From assembly GCA_003202005.1 (NCBI GenBank), contig QJJF01000002.1, forward strand, positions 496,001-560,000: 64,000 nt of DNA, given 5' to 3'. Shown here piece after piece: positions 1 to 9,425 of this stretch. The notes below the pieces were generated by a model. It ran no database searches. It was not told the origin of the DNA and worked only from the letters and a program-made list of their open reading frames with translations. Made by a program: the position numbers and the translations under genes. The DNA is from Williamsia faeni. Lineage in GTDB: Bacteria; Actinomycetota; Actinomycetes; Mycobacteriales; Mycobacteriaceae. Every line of letters begins with the position of its first letter. Position 1 is the first letter of the stretch.

Positions 1-1190
1 TTCAGCGCCGCCTTGGCCATGTTGGTGTGCGGATGGCCCGGACCCTTGTAGCCGCGCGAGAAGATCCCTTCCATCGCCGACACGTTCACCACGTACTTGC
101 GGCGGGCCGTCGACGCCTTCATCGCCGGGGTCAGCCGCGACAGCAGGATGAACGGCGCGACACTGTTGCAGAGCTGCACCTCGAGCAGTTCGAGCGGATC
201 CACCTGATCGACCGTCTCCACCCAGCTGTTGCTGTCGACGAGATCAGGGAGCAGTCCGCCGGCGTCGATCGCCGTACCGTCCGCGATCCGGGCCGGAGCC
301 GACGACCCGGCCGTCATGGCCAATGCCGCGAGGGCCTGGGCGGCAGCGTCACTGTCGCCACCGGAGGCCAGCGCGTGCGGATGCAGTTCGCTGCTGTCAC
401 CCATTGTCAGCAGCGGCACCGATGCGGCCGAACCGGTCAGCGGGGCGAGCTCGGCGTCGGCCAGTGAGCTGTAGGCGCCGGGGGAGCGGCGGACCGTCTG
501 CGCCGCGTTGTTGACGAGGATGTCGAGCGGTCCCTGGGCCGCCACCGAATCGGCCAGCGCGACCACCTGCGCCGGGTCGCGGAGGTCGATCCCGACGACG
601 TTGAGGCGGTGCAGCCACTGGTCGGCGTCGGGCTGACGAGCGAACCGCCGGGCGGCGTCACGCGGGAATCTGGTGGTGATCGTGAGTTCAGCGCCGTCAC
701 GCAACAGCATCAGCGCGATGTACATGCCGATCTTGGCGCGTCCACCGGTGAGCAGCGCCCGACGACCGGTCAGGTCGGCGTGCTGCTCGCGCTTGTGTCG
801 ATTGGCGGCCGCACACTCCGGGCAGAGCTGGTGATGGAACGCGTCGACCTGCGTGTATTCCTTTTTGCAGATGTAGCAGTTCTGGGGCCGGATCAGCGTT
901 CCGGCACTCGTGCCGGGTGCGCCCGTCAGCGGCAGACCCGCGGTTTCGTCGTCGATCCGGTCCGGTGACCCGGTTGCCGTGGCGGCCAGCACCTTTCGGT
1001 CCGCGTCGACGCGGATCTGATTCTTTTCCCGCCGGCGCCGGCGCTTGGCGTGCTTGAACATCTGCGCGACGGCACGTTGCACCGCAAGGGAGTCCGGATG
1101 CCCCGCATCGAGCTCGGTGACCTGATCCAGGACACGGCGGAAGATCGCCATGTCGGCGGGATCGATGGACTCTGTGGGTAGGTCGTGCAC
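1..1190 (-). CDS. SDR-family oxidoreductase with N-terminal zinc knuckle (partial, C-terminus outside window)
   Basis: The reading frame runs leftward off the window. From the GTG at 1190 the first ~100 residues form a basic helical region (KRRRRREK near 50-55). A Cys4 knuckle follows: C105-x2-C108 and C123-x2-C126. A Rossmann domain then starts with the glycine-rich GGRAKIG (about 149-155), and the SDR NNA signature is present (LDILVNNAA). Near the window edge the protein reads KYVVNVSAMEG and later GHPHTNMAKAAL; the N-x4-K there sits where SDRs carry the catalytic Lys region, with Tyr apparently replaced by His or Asn, so the active site may not be classical. The substrate is unknown. Seen: zinc knuckle plus SDR core. 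Inferred: an NAD(P)-dependent enzyme in which the knuckle is structural or binds a partner. The GTG start is a best guess because the frame stays open further upstream. Confidence 0.8.
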   Translation of the reverse strand, partial: MHDLPTESIDPADMAIFRRVLDQVTELDAGHPDSLAVQRAVAQMFKHAKRRRRREKNQIRVDADRKVLAATATGSPDRIDDETAGLPLTGAPGTSAGTLIRPQNCYICKKEYTQVDAFHHQLCPECAAANRHKREQHADLTGRRALLTGGRAKIGMYIALMLLRDGAELTITTRFPRDAARRFARQPDADQWLHRLNVVGIDLRDPAQVVALADSVAAQGPLDILVNNAAQTVRRSPGAYSSLADAELAPLTGSAASVPLLTMGDSSELHPHALASGGDSDAAAQALAALAMTAGSSAPARIADGTAIDAGGLLPDLVDSNSWVETVDQVDPLELLEVQLCNSVAPFILLSRLTPAMKASTARRKYVVNVSAMEGIFSRGYKGPGHPHTNMAKAAL

Positions 1191-1269
1191 GATAAGCCAG
1201 TGTAGTGGCCAGAAACCGGTGCCCGATCCACCTCGCCCGCGGCCTGAACCGCGGTATGCCGGAAACGAG

Positions 1270-1302
1270 AAATGCAGGCGATGAAAATCATCGCCTGCAT
1301 TT
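1270..1302 (-). terminator. Long hairpin, probable terminator of tRNA-Leu
   Basis: Inverted repeat with arms ATGCAGGCGATGA and TCATCGCCTGCAT around a 3-nt loop, extended by two A-T pairs to about 15 bp. It lies 8 nt past the 3' end of the minus-strand tRNA and is followed on that strand by TTTCTCG, as an intrinsic terminator would be. Confidence 0.7.
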
Positions 1303-1310
1303 TGCAGAGT

Positions 1311-1395
1311 GTCCGAGGGGGGACTTGAACCCCCACGTCCGTTAATAGGACACTAGCACCTCAAGCTAGCGCGTCTGCCATTCCGCCACTCGGAC
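1311..1395 (-). tRNA. tRNA-Leu (anticodon GAG)
   Basis: 85-nt class II tRNA. The 7-bp acceptor stem is GTCCGAG with CTCGGAC. The anticodon stem CTAGC/GCTAG encloses the loop TTGAGGT, whose middle triplet GAG reads CUC and CUU leucine codons. There is a long variable arm and a T-loop GGTTCAAGTCC. The 3' CCA is not encoded. A strong hairpin follows at 1270-1302. No duplicated 3' end or integrase gene is visible nearby, so there is no sign that it is a used attachment site. Confidence 0.95.
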
Positions 1396-1520
1396 TTGCT
1401 GTTCGTGCTCGCGGAAAAAACCGTTCTTCGAGCGCTGGACAACATTAACCGACTGGCGGCCTGCAACCCAAATCGCCTGTTCAAGGCCATTTTGTTCGAT
1501 GGTTTGCTACCAATGGATCC

Positions 1521-2345
1521 ATGGATGCGACCACCGTCATCTGCCGGACCTGCGCAGTGGAACAGAGCGCCCCATTACCTCCGGTGTGCCGCATCTGCGC
1601 CGACGAACGACAGTACGTCCCGCCGTACGGCCAATTGTGGGTGTCCATCGGGCAATTGGCCGCCGAAGGACAACGCGTGGTGGTCGCCGAACTCGAGCCG
1701 GGATTGCTCGAGATCTACAGCTCACCCGGTGTCGGCATCAATCAGCACAGCAAACTCGTCTGCACCGATGCCGGAAATCTGCTGTGGGATCCGATCGGTT
1801 TCATCGACGACGAAGCGCTCGCAGCGGTCCTGGACGCCGGCCCGGTCGTGGCGATCGTGGCGAGCCATCCACACATGTTCGGCGTGCAGGTGGAGTGGTC
1901 ACGCGCTCTCGGCGACGTACCGGTCCTGGTTGCCGAATCCGATTTGGAGTGGGTCCAACGCGGCGCCCCGGTCATCGAACCGTGGAGGGGCGACCTGGCG
2001 GTGCTTCCGGGGGTCACGCTGACCCAGCCCGGCGGACATTTCCCCGGTAGCGCCGTCGCCCACTGGAGCGCCGGCGCCGACGGACGCGGTGTGCTGCTCT
2101 CCGGGGATACGGTGCTGCCGAATCCCGATCGCAGCAGCGTCAGCTTCATGCGGAGCTACCCCAACCGCATTCCACTGTCCGCTGCGGTGGTCGAACGCGT
2201 GGCCACATCGTTGTGCCGGTTCGATTTCGATCGGCTGTACGGAAACTTCGCCGACTACATCGACACCGACGCCAGGCCGATCGTCAGAGCCTCGGCCGAC
2301 CGCCACATCGGATGGGTGCGAGGCGATTTCGATCATCTGACATGA
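1521..2345 (+). CDS. Zinc-ribbon/MBL-fold metallo-hydrolase-like protein
   Basis: 274 aa. The N-terminus has two CxxC pairs (C8/C11 and C23/C26) followed by ADERQYV, a zinc-ribbon-like lead typical of a small family of MBL-fold proteins. The MBL core keeps H116-P-H118, a GGHFPG histidine near residue 173 and the SGDT aspartate near 195. The HxHxDH signature is incomplete: HPHMFG replaces the second-site Asp and His. It may therefore bind a single metal or none. The reaction is unknown. The chosen ATG has no strong ribosome binding site, but the zinc ribbon begins immediately after it. It reads away from the tRNA and is followed after ~90 nt by the M20 peptidase gene on the same strand. Confidence 0.75.
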   Translation: MDATTVICRTCAVEQSAPLPPVCRICADERQYVPPYGQLWVSIGQLAAEGQRVVVAELEPGLLEIYSSPGVGINQHSKLVCTDAGNLLWDPIGFIDDEALAAVLDAGPVVAIVASHPHMFGVQVEWSRALGDVPVLVAESDLEWVQRGAPVIEPWRGDLAVLPGVTLTQPGGHFPGSAVAHWSAGADGRGVLLSGDTVLPNPDRSSVSFMRSYPNRIPLSAAVVERVATSLCRFDFDRLYGNFADYIDTDARPIVRASADRHIGWVRGDFDHLT

Positions 2346-2435
2346 GCAGGCCTTCCAAAAAACTGGTCGGACTCCGCGCGGTTTCGTCTCCCTCGCGTGT
2401 CACCACGGGTACATCGTGGTGATAGGAATGAGCAG

Positions 2436-3773
2436 GTGAATGCCAACCCTTCTGCCGCCACCGACGAAGTAGTCGAGCTCGTCAGCCGGCTCATCCAGTT
2501 CGACACCAGCAACACCGGTGAACTCGCCACCACCAAGGGTGAAGCCGAGTGTGCCCGGTGGGTGCAACAGAAACTCGAAGAAGTCGGTTTCGAAACCGAA
2601 TACCTCGAGTCCGGACAACCGGGCCGCGGCAACGTCTTTGCGACCCTGCCCGGCGCCGATCGCAAACGCGGGAAACTGCTGCTGCACTCGCATCTCGATG
2701 TGGTCCCGGCGCAGGCGGAAGACTGGAGCGTACACCCGTTCTCCGGTGCAGTCGAAGACGGCTACGTCTGGGGTCGTGGCGCAATTGACATGAAAGACAT
2801 GGTCGGGATGGCGCTGGCACTGGCCCGGCAGTTCAAACGCACAGGCACCGTGCCGCCCCGCGACATCGTCTTCGCGTTCCTCGCGGACGAAGAGGCCGGC
2901 GGCAAATGGGGTTCGCACTGGCTCGTCGACAACAGGCCGGACCTGTTCGAAGGCATCACCGAGGCTGTGGGCGAAGTGGGTGGGTTCTCACTCACCGTCG
3001 ACCGGCCGGACGGCACCCAGAAGCGCCTCTATTTGGTGGAAACCGCGGAGAAGGGGCTGGCCTGGATGCGGCTGACCGCAACCGCCAAAGCCGGACACGG
3101 CTCGTTCCTCCATGAGGACAACGCCGTCACGATCCTCTCCGAAGCGGTCGCCAAACTCGGGCGGCACCAATTCCCGCTGGTGATGACCGAGTCGGTCTCG
3201 CAATTCCTGGAAGCGGTCTCGGAGGAGAGCGGCCTGTCACTGACTCCGGACACCCCGGACCTGGAGACCGCGCTGTTCAAGATCGGCAGCATTGCGCGCA
3301 TCATCGGCGCCACACTGCGCGACACCGCCAATCCGACGATGCTCCAGGCCGGGTACAAGGCCAACGTCATCCCGCAGACCGCGACCGCCGTGGTCGATTG
3401 CCGGGTGCTGCCCGGACGCCAGGCTGCGTTCGAGGCAGAGGTCGACGAACTGATCGGCCCCAACGTCACCCGCGAGTGGATCACCAAACTCGACTCCTAC
3501 GAGACCACGTTCGACGGTCATCTCGTCGACGCGATGAACGATGCGATCCTCGCGCACGACCCGCAGGGCCGGACCGTTCCGTATATGCTTTCCGGTGGCA
3601 CGGATGCGAAAGCGTTCGCCCGCTTGGGGATTCGCTGCTTTGGGTTTGCGCCACTCAAGCTGCCCACCGAACTCGATTTCGCGGCGCTGTTCCACGGCGT
3701 CGACGAACGGGTACCGGTGGAATCGCTGCTGTTCGGGACCGAGGTTCTCGAACACTTCTTGATGCACAGCTGA
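2436..3773 (+). CDS. M20-family metallopeptidase (Rv2141c-type)
   Basis: About 445 aa from the GTG at 2436, which has AGGA just upstream; a GTG at 2397 in the same frame is less likely. M20/ArgE/DapE zinc di-peptidase family motifs are clear: HSHLDVVPA (first metal His, Asp), GRGAIDMKDMV (bridging Asp), LADEEAGG (catalytic Glu-Glu), and a C-terminal SGGTDAKAFARLGI region with a following metal His (LFHGVDERV). The middle holds the dimerisation insert with GHGS. It probably hydrolyses a dipeptide or N-acyl amino acid in the cytoplasm; the substrate is not shown by sequence. Order with the next gene (PEBP) and pyrD matches the Rv2141c-Rv2139 block. Confidence 0.88.
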   Translation: MNANPSAATDEVVELVSRLIQFDTSNTGELATTKGEAECARWVQQKLEEVGFETEYLESGQPGRGNVFATLPGADRKRGKLLLHSHLDVVPAQAEDWSVHPFSGAVEDGYVWGRGAIDMKDMVGMALALARQFKRTGTVPPRDIVFAFLADEEAGGKWGSHWLVDNRPDLFEGITEAVGEVGGFSLTVDRPDGTQKRLYLVETAEKGLAWMRLTATAKAGHGSFLHEDNAVTILSEAVAKLGRHQFPLVMTESVSQFLEAVSEESGLSLTPDTPDLETALFKIGSIARIIGATLRDTANPTMLQAGYKANVIPQTATAVVDCRVLPGRQAAFEAEVDELIGPNVTREWITKLDSYETTFDGHLVDAMNDAILAHDPQGRTVPYMLSGGTDAKAFARLGIRCFGFAPLKLPTELDFAALFHGVDERVPVESLLFGTEVLEHFLMHS

Positions 3774-3898
3774 GCCCTGCATTGCTGAGCCCATCGGGCA
3801 GTTGAGATCCGAGCGGCCCCCGATGCTCATGTCGGCCACATCCCCGACCCACCTCACGCATGATGGTGGGGCACCCTACGGAAAGGACACGAACAACG

Positions 3899-4429
3899 AT
3901 GTCGAGGTACAACCCGTACGACGCTCTGCCGAAGCTCCCCGGCTTCACTCTGACCTCCGAAAGCATCACCGACGGCACCGCCTGGGAGAACCCTCAGGTG
4001 TCCGGGATCATGGGAGCCGGCGGTGAAGACATTTCACCGCAGCTGACGTGGTCCGGATTCCCGCCGGAGACCAAGAGCTTCGCCGTCACCGTGTACGACC
4101 CCGAGGCACCCACCGCATCCGGGTTCTGGCACTGGGCCGTCGCCGACATCCCGGTGTCGGTGACCTCTCTCGCCGCCGATGCGGGCAATGGCGCCGAAGG
4201 TTCGCTGCCGTCCGGGGCGGTTGTCCTGAACAACGACGCCTCCGTGCGGCGATTCATCGGTGCCGCACCGCCTCCCGGGCATGGCACGCACTACTACTAC
4301 ACCGTGGTCCATGCAGTCGATGTGGAGACGCTGGGACTTCCGGACGGCGCAACCCCGGCCTACCTGGGTTTCAACCTGTTCGGGCATGCGATCGCCCGCG
4401 CGATCATCACCAACACCTACGAGCGATAG
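3899..4429 (+). CDS. YbhB/YbcL (PEBP-like) family protein
   Basis: 176 aa, the usual length for the bacterial Raf-kinase-inhibitor-like family. The ATG at 3899 follows AAAGGA. Family signatures are present: [20 protein letters not shown], then [20 protein letters not shown] (ligand-pocket D-x-DA-P and GxxHW) and a later [18 protein letters not shown] segment. These proteins are phospholipid/anion-pocket folds of uncertain biochemical role; no enzyme activity is claimed here. It is the counterpart of Rv2140c and converges on pyrD across a hairpin at 4447-4512. Confidence 0.9.
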   Translation: MSRYNPYDALPKLPGFTLTSESITDGTAWENPQVSGIMGAGGEDISPQLTWSGFPPETKSFAVTVYDPEAPTASGFWHWAVADIPVSVTSLAADAGNGAEGSLPSGAVVLNNDASVRRFIGAAPPPGHGTHYYYTVVHAVDVETLGLPDGATPAYLGFNLFGHAIARAIITNTYER

Positions 4430-4446
4430 CGCACCGACGGCACCAC

Positions 4447-4512
4447 AAAGCCACCGGCTCCAGTCACAATCACATGTTGCAACTTGTGGAAATGGTTGGA
4501 GCTGGTGGCTTT
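4447..4512. terminator. Bidirectional terminator hairpin between PEBP gene and pyrD
   Basis: Arms AAAGCCACCGGCTCCA and TGGAGCTGGTGGCTTT (15 of 16 paired) enclose 34 nt that contain a second small palindrome (GTTGCAAC). A T-run ends the right arm and, by symmetry, an A-run starts the left one, so it can serve both converging genes. Confidence 0.75.
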
Positions 4513-4516
4513 TGGG

Positions 4517-5623
4517 TCAGTGCTTGGGCGCCGAGGACCCCACGGCGTCCGCGATCGAGCCATAGCCGGCGGCGCGCACCCGCTGTGCCAATCCCTGGTG
4601 AATCAGCTTGACCCACAACGGGCCACCGTAGATGAATCCGGTGTAGGCCTGCACCAGTGATGCTCCGGCGCAGATCCGCTCCCAGGCCTGGTCGACGGTT
4701 TCGATCCCGCCGACGCTGATCAGCGTGAGCTGTCCACCGACCCGGCCGTAGAGGCGCCGCAACACCTCCAGGGAACGATCGGCGAGCGGCGCACCGGACA
4801 GTCCACCGGCTCCGATGGTCTCGACCTCCGCGGCGGGCGTGGCCAAACCCTCGCGACTGATCGTCGTGTTGGTGCAGACGATGCCCGCCAGACCCAATTC
4901 GACCGCCAGATCGGCGATCTGATCGATGTCGTCGTCGGCCAGATCAGGTGCGATCTTCACCAAGACCGGGATGTCGACCGCGTCGGACACCGCGGACAGC
5001 AACGGACGCAACGCGGACACCGCCTGCAGATCCCGAAGCCCGGGGGTATTGGGCGAACTGACGTTCACCACGAGGAACTCGGCCAGGGGACCGAGCAGCC
5101 GAGCGCTGATCAGGTAGTCGTCGACGGCATTCTCCGGCTCGACAACCTTGGTCTTGCCGATGTTGGCCCCGATCGGAACCATCGAGGTGGTGGTCTTGCG
5201 GTGGCGCAGCTGGTTTGCCGCAGCCCCGGCGCCGTGGTTGTTGAAGCCCATCCGATTGATCAGGGCCCGGTCGGCCGGTAGCCGGAACAGGCGGGGAGCC
5301 GGATTGCCGGGTTGGGCCTGTCCGGTGACGGTGCCGATCTCGGCGAAGCCGAATCCGAGAGCGCCCCAGGCGTCGATCGCCTCACCGTTCTTGTCGAAGC
5401 CGGCCGCGAGTCCCAGGGGCGCCGGGAAGTCGAGCCCGAACACCCGCGACCGCAAGACGGGATCGTCGGTGACCAGCACCCGCCGGGCCAGCGAACGCAA
5501 CGGCTTGAACCGTCCGGTCCACGAGATCGCCCGGGCCCCGATCCGGTGGATTCGCTCCGGCGGAACCAGGAACATCAGGGCAAGAAGCCACCGGTACAAC
5601 CGGCGGTAGACAGTGGCGATCAC
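4517..5623 (-). CDS. pyrD: Dihydroorotate dehydrogenase (quinone), class 2
   Basis: 368 aa. Oxidises dihydroorotate to orotate in pyrimidine synthesis, passing electrons from FMN to membrane quinone. Class 2 features are an N-terminal amphipathic membrane-binding helix ([21 protein letters not shown]), [21 protein letters not shown], and [14 protein letters not shown] with the catalytic Ser. FMN-phosphate motifs ISVGGI and YTGFIYGGP lie near the C-terminus. The GTG start overlaps the stop of the DUF5703 gene (GTGA), so translation is probably coupled in an lppL-DUF5703-pyrD unit. Confidence 0.97.
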   Translation of the reverse strand: MIATVYRRLYRWLLALMFLVPPERIHRIGARAISWTGRFKPLRSLARRVLVTDDPVLRSRVFGLDFPAPLGLAAGFDKNGEAIDAWGALGFGFAEIGTVTGQAQPGNPAPRLFRLPADRALINRMGFNNHGAGAAANQLRHRKTTTSMVPIGANIGKTKVVEPENAVDDYLISARLLGPLAEFLVVNVSSPNTPGLRDLQAVSALRPLLSAVSDAVDIPVLVKIAPDLADDDIDQIADLAVELGLAGIVCTNTTISREGLATPAAEVETIGAGGLSGAPLADRSLEVLRRLYGRVGGQLTLISVGGIETVDQAWERICAGASLVQAYTGFIYGGPLWVKLIHQGLAQRVRAAGYGSIADAVGSSAPKH

Positions 5624-5835
5624 GCGCTCATTCCAGTATCGGGTTCATCGGTGGAGGCCAGTCGCGGTCGGCGACGACGGAGCAGGACCTTGCGGCTGCC
5701 ATCGGCATAGAGGCGGACCCGGGACAGTTCCCAGCCACCGAACTCGGCCTGGATCGACAACCGCATGGAGGCGGTCACCCGGGTCACATCAGGGGGCAGA
5801 CGCAAGGGGACGTATTCGTAGTCGTCCGTCGACAT
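5620..5835 (-). CDS. DUF5703 family small protein (Rv2137c-type)
   Basis: 71 aa from ATG 5835 ([11 protein letters not shown]). A GTG at 5889, five bases past the lppL stop, would give 89 aa. The core [15 protein letters not shown]...[19 protein letters not shown] is the DUF5703 signature. Function is unknown. It lies between lppL and pyrD with a 4-nt overlap into pyrD, the same order as Rv2138-Rv2137c-Rv2139, which suggests co-expression rather than a known shared pathway. Confidence 0.8.
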   Translation of the reverse strand: MSTDDYEYVPLRLPPDVTRVTASMRLSIQAEFGGWELSRVRLYADGSRKVLLRRRRPRLASTDEPDTGMSA

Positions 5836-5893
5836 GTCCCATTCCCGCGGAAAGCCACGGTTGCGGTTGCCTGCCAAGTCTGCGCTCACCTCA

Positions 5894-6913
5894 CTATTGA
5901 TCGGGGTTGATGATCTGCAATCCGCCTCCATCGGCGGACAGCAGGTACACCGTCCCGGTCTCGGGGTTGACCACCATCGAATTGGCCTGCGAAACGGTCT
6001 CGAACTGCTGCACCTGAACCGGGGTTCCGGTGGCCAGTTCGTAGGCCGTGACCTGGTTGTTTCCGGTGGTCGCCACCCACGCCAGGTTGTGGGTGTCGTC
6101 GTAGTCTACGGCGTAGGGGCCGAAAGCCACGGGATGCCGGAATTTGTTGACGATCGGGTCGCCGTAGAACGCGAGGAACTCGCCGCCCAGGGTGTCGGTG
6201 GTCAGGAACCGGCCGTAGTGATCGACAGTGAGGTTCGTCGCACCGTCGCCCGAACGCAGGGCCACACCGAGATCGCTGTCGGCGATGTCGACCTCGGTCA
6301 CCGACGACTGCGCGCGGTCGAGCACGACCACCTGTCCGTCGTGTTCGGCGATCGCGTCGACCCGGACAAATCCGGTGATGGTGTCGCGCACTGTTCCGTC
6401 GGGATCGACCACTATCAGACTGCCCTTGTCGTTGCCGACGAGGATGTCGCCGGTCGACGTCAGCACCGCCGACAGCGGGGTTCCGGGGAGGTCAACGCGC
6501 ACCGTGTCACCGGTCGCCGAATCGATGATCAGCAGCGCGCCGGGGATCAGCACCTCGAGCTTGCCCGAACTGAACGTTCCGAAGCCGGTTGCCTTGTCGC
6601 TCAACGTAACTGTGCGCGTCGGAACAGCTCCCGGAGCGAGTCCTTCGGCTGCGTAGAAGTAGACCGAGCGGCCGTCGTCGGACAGCAAGGCCAGCTGCTT
6701 CGTCGCGGTGCAGTAGGCCATCGCGGTGCCGGCGTTGGCCACCGGAACCACCACACCCGCCGGAGGGGTGGCCGGGTCATTCGCCGGTGCGGCGATGGGA
6801 GTCTGCGGAACGATCGTCGGAACATCGGGTGTACCACCCGAATCCGAGCAGCCGGACAACACCAGCGCGACAGCCGCCATCGCTACCAACAGACGTTTAC
6901 CGCGCACATTCAT
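5894..6913 (-). CDS. lppL: Lipoprotein LppL-like, beta-propeller
   Basis: 339 aa. The ATG at 6913 gives [22 protein letters not shown], a clear lipoprotein signal with lipobox LSGC; the mature Cys would be lipidated and the protein anchored outside the membrane. The rest is made of repeats resembling YncE/SMP-30 propeller blades (for example [48 protein letters not shown]). Ligand and role are unknown. It is the counterpart of Rv2138. Divergent from uppP with a gap of about 110 nt that must hold both promoters. Confidence 0.87.
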   Translation of the reverse strand: MNVRGKRLLVAMAAVALVLSGCSDSGGTPDVPTIVPQTPIAAPANDPATPPAGVVVPVANAGTAMAYCTATKQLALLSDDGRSVYFYAAEGLAPGAVPTRTVTLSDKATGFGTFSSGKLEVLIPGALLIIDSATGDTVRVDLPGTPLSAVLTSTGDILVGNDKGSLIVVDPDGTVRDTITGFVRVDAIAEHDGQVVVLDRAQSSVTEVDIADSDLGVALRSGDGATNLTVDHYGRFLTTDTLGGEFLAFYGDPIVNKFRHPVAFGPYAVDYDDTHNLAWVATTGNNQVTAYELATGTPVQVQQFETVSQANSMVVNPETGTVYLLSADGGGLQIINPDQ

Positions 6914-7023
6914 GGCACCCATCTTGCTTGTCGACCCGCCTCGCCATGCCACGGGGGCGCCGGTGTCGCAACCCGAGGGCCGGGCCGGGGTTTCCCGTAG
7001 CATCGGGCCCCGTGACCGACACC

Positions 7024-7854
7024 ATGACGTGGGCCCAGGCGATAGTCCTCGGGGCCGTACAGGGATTGACCGAGTTCCTGCCGATTTCTTCCTCCGGTCA
7101 CCTGCGCATTGTTTCCGAGATCTGGTTCGGTGAGGACGCCGGTGCATCGTTCACCGCCGTGACGCAGTTGGGTACCGAAGCTGCTGTTCTCGTGTTCTTC
7201 GCCAAGGACATCATCCGCATCATCGCGTCGTGGTTTCGCGGCCTGTTCAACAAAGACGCCCGGGACCTCGACTACCGCATCGGCTGGTATGTGATCATCG
7301 CCACCATTCCGATCGGCGTCCTCGGATTTCTGTTCAAGGACGAGATCCGCACCGGCGCACGCAACCTCTGGTTGGTCGCGAGCATGCTCATCCTCTTCTC
7401 CGCGGTGATCGCTGCGGCCGAAAAGTTCGGCCGCAAAGAGCGGCCCATCGAGAAGCTCACCACCCGTGACGGAATCGGCATGGGTCTGGCCCAGTGTCTG
7501 GCATTGATCCCAGGGGTGTCGCGTTCCGGCGCCACCGCGAGCGCCGGCCTGTTCCTCGGACTCAAACGTGAAGCTGCGGTCAGGTTTTCGTTCCTGTTGG
7601 CCATCCCGGCGGTGGTCGCGTCCGGATTGTTCAGCCTCCCAGACGCATTCGACCCCAGCGGTGACGGCGTCGAGTCGTCCGGGATGCAGTTGCTCGTCGC
7701 CACGATTGTCGCGTTTGTGGTCGGCTACGCCGCGATCGCCTGGTTGCTGAAGTTCGTCGCCGACCACTCGCTGTACTGGTTTGTCGGCTATCGGGTGCTG
7801 CTGGGTCTTCTGGTCATGGGACTGCTCGCGGGCGGCGTGATCAGCGCCACATGA
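7024..7854 (+). CDS. uppP: Undecaprenyl-diphosphatase (bacitracin-resistance type)
   Basis: 276 aa integral membrane protein of the UppP/BacA family. It dephosphorylates undecaprenyl (here probably decaprenyl-type) diphosphate so the lipid carrier can be reused for peptidoglycan and arabinogalactan synthesis. Signature motifs: [18 protein letters not shown] near the N-terminus and PGVSRSGAT (about 160-170), with alternating hydrophobic segments consistent with eight membrane spans. ATG 7024 gives the usual family length; an in-frame GTG at 7012 would add four residues. Confidence 0.96.
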   Translation: MTWAQAIVLGAVQGLTEFLPISSSGHLRIVSEIWFGEDAGASFTAVTQLGTEAAVLVFFAKDIIRIIASWFRGLFNKDARDLDYRIGWYVIIATIPIGVLGFLFKDEIRTGARNLWLVASMLILFSAVIAAAEKFGRKERPIEKLTTRDGIGMGLAQCLALIPGVSRSGATASAGLFLGLKREAAVRFSFLLAIPAVVASGLFSLPDAFDPSGDGVESSGMQLLVATIVAFVVGYAAIAWLLKFVADHSLYWFVGYRVLLGLLVMGLLAGGVISAT

Positions 7855-7934
7855 TCCGGTGCTGCAACGCTGTGACATGCGACAACGACTTCGTGCCGAG
7901 TCCGGATCCTGGCCCGGCGCATAAGGTGTGACAC

Positions 7935-8654
7935 GTGACGGTCATATTGCTTCGACACGGACGATCCACGGCGAACACCTCGGGTGTGCTCGCCGGCCGC
8001 TCGGCGGCCGTGGGTCTCGACGATCACGGACGTTCCCAGTCCGTCGGCCTCATCGAACGCTTCGGTGACCTGCAAAAGCCCGTCGCGGTTGTGCGGTCCC
8101 CGCTGCTGCGGTGTGAGCAGACGGTGGCTCCGCTCGTCAGCCACTTCCAGTGCCCCGAGATCGTCGATGAACGTCTGGTCGAGGTCGACTACGGCCAGTG
8201 GACCGGACGCCCGATCAAGGAACTGCTCTCCGAACCGCTCTGGCGGGTGGTGCAGCAGCAGCCGTCGGCGGCGATCTTCCCCGACGGTGAGGGACTGGCC
8301 CAGGTCCAGTCCCGGGCGGTCGCCGCGATCCGGGAACTCGACGCCCGCTTCTCCGGTGAAGACGGATCCGGAATCTGGATCGCCTGTACGCACGGCGACG
8401 TCATCAAGGCGATCCTCGCCGACGCGATGGGCATGCACCTCGACTCGTTCCAGCGGATCGTCGTCGAACCGGCGTCCGCCAGCGTCGTCCGGTACAGCCT
8501 GGCGCGACCGTACGTACACGCGGTGAACTGCACCTCGACCCTCCCGTCGATTCCGGCACGGCCCAAACCCTCCGAAAAGGTCGAGACGTCGGACAACAGC
8601 CATGGGCCCGCCCACACCGACGATGCCGTTGTCGGCGGTTCCACCGGAACCTGA
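7935..8654 (+). CDS. Histidine phosphatase superfamily protein (Rv2135c-type)
   Basis: 239 aa. Phosphoglycerate-mutase-like fold: LLRHGRSTAN holds the phospho-accepting His, R/E residues occur in YGQWTGR, and the second catalytic His is in IACTHGDVIKA. Families of this kind act as phosphatases on small phosphorylated substrates; the substrate here is not evident. GTG start at 7935. It precedes DUF3090 and the SCO1664-type gene, as in Rv2135c-Rv2133c. Confidence 0.85.
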   Translation: MTVILLRHGRSTANTSGVLAGRSAAVGLDDHGRSQSVGLIERFGDLQKPVAVVRSPLLRCEQTVAPLVSHFQCPEIVDERLVEVDYGQWTGRPIKELLSEPLWRVVQQQPSAAIFPDGEGLAQVQSRAVAAIRELDARFSGEDGSGIWIACTHGDVIKAILADAMGMHLDSFQRIVVEPASASVVRYSLARPYVHAVNCTSTLPSIPARPKPSEKVETSDNSHGPAHTDDAVVGGSTGT

Positions 8655-8750
8655 GACCGGCTGCCGCGCTGCGCCGCGACGCCAACGACCAACGCCTTGG
8701 GCGAACCCGCCCCGATTGGGGATAATCAATTTCAGGAGAACGGAGGTGCC

Positions 8751-9425
8751 ATGGCCAGAGCGATACACGTCTTCCGCAGCCCGGACCGTTTCATTGCCGG
8801 AACGGTGGGCCAGCCCGGTGACCGGACCTTCTATCTGCAGGCCATCCACGAAACGCGTGTCATCAGCGTCATGCTCGAAAAGCAGCAGGTCCAGATACTC
8901 GCCGACCGGATCGGCGCCCTGCTCGAAGAGGTGCACCGCAGGTTCGGGACGCCTCTGCCCGCCGAACTGTCCCGTGTCGAAGACCTCAGTCCACTCCTGA
9001 TGCCTGTCGACGCCGAATTCCGCGTGGGCACCATGGGTCTGGGATGGGACTCCGAATCCGAAGCTGTGGTCGTCGAGTTGCTCGCCATCACCGAGGGCGA
9101 GTTCGACGAGAGTGTTGTCCTCGACGACACCGAAGAAGGTCCGGACGCGGTCCGCGTGTTCCTCAGCACCGGTGCCGCCCGCGAGTTCGCGGCCCGGTCG
9201 AGCCGGGTCATCTCCGCCGGTCGTGAGCCCTGCCCGTTATGCGGGGATCCACTCGATTCGACCGGACACATCTGCGTCCGCACCAACGGATACCGTCGCG
9301 AGGCCACGTTCGGTCCGTCACTCGAGTTCATCGACCCTGATCTGTTCAACGATCCGAACCTGCTCGACGAAGACGATCCAGACGACCCTCCGGGTCCGGA
9401 CGTCGGTGACGAGCCCGGCCGGTGA
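8751..9425 (+). CDS. DUF3090 family protein (Rv2134c-type)
   Basis: 224 aa. The ATG at 8751 follows an excellent GGAGAACGGAGG ribosome site. The body matches DUF3090: VFRSPDRFIAGTVGQPGDRTFYLQA, then GTMGLGWD. The end has a zinc-binding CPLC...HIC pair followed by an acidic tail (DEDDPDDPPGPD). Function unknown. Its stop overlaps the next start by four bases (GTGA), and the pair stays together beside mshC across actinobacteria, which suggests a joint job. Confidence 0.88.
   Translation: MARAIHVFRSPDRFIAGTVGQPGDRTFYLQAIHETRVISVMLEKQQVQILADRIGALLEEVHRRFGTPLPAELSRVEDLSPLLMPVDAEFRVGTMGLGWDSESEAVVVELLAITEGEFDESVVLDDTEEGPDAVRVFLSTGAAREFAARSSRVISAGREPCPLCGDPLDSTGHICVRTNGYRREATFGPSLEFIDPDLFNDPNLLDEDDPDDPPGPDVGDEPGR

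Noticed and set aside
1281-1300. Zur-type operator
   Set aside because: The TGAAAATCA sequence is just the loop region of a long hairpin whose arms explain the symmetry; no zinc gene is adjacent.
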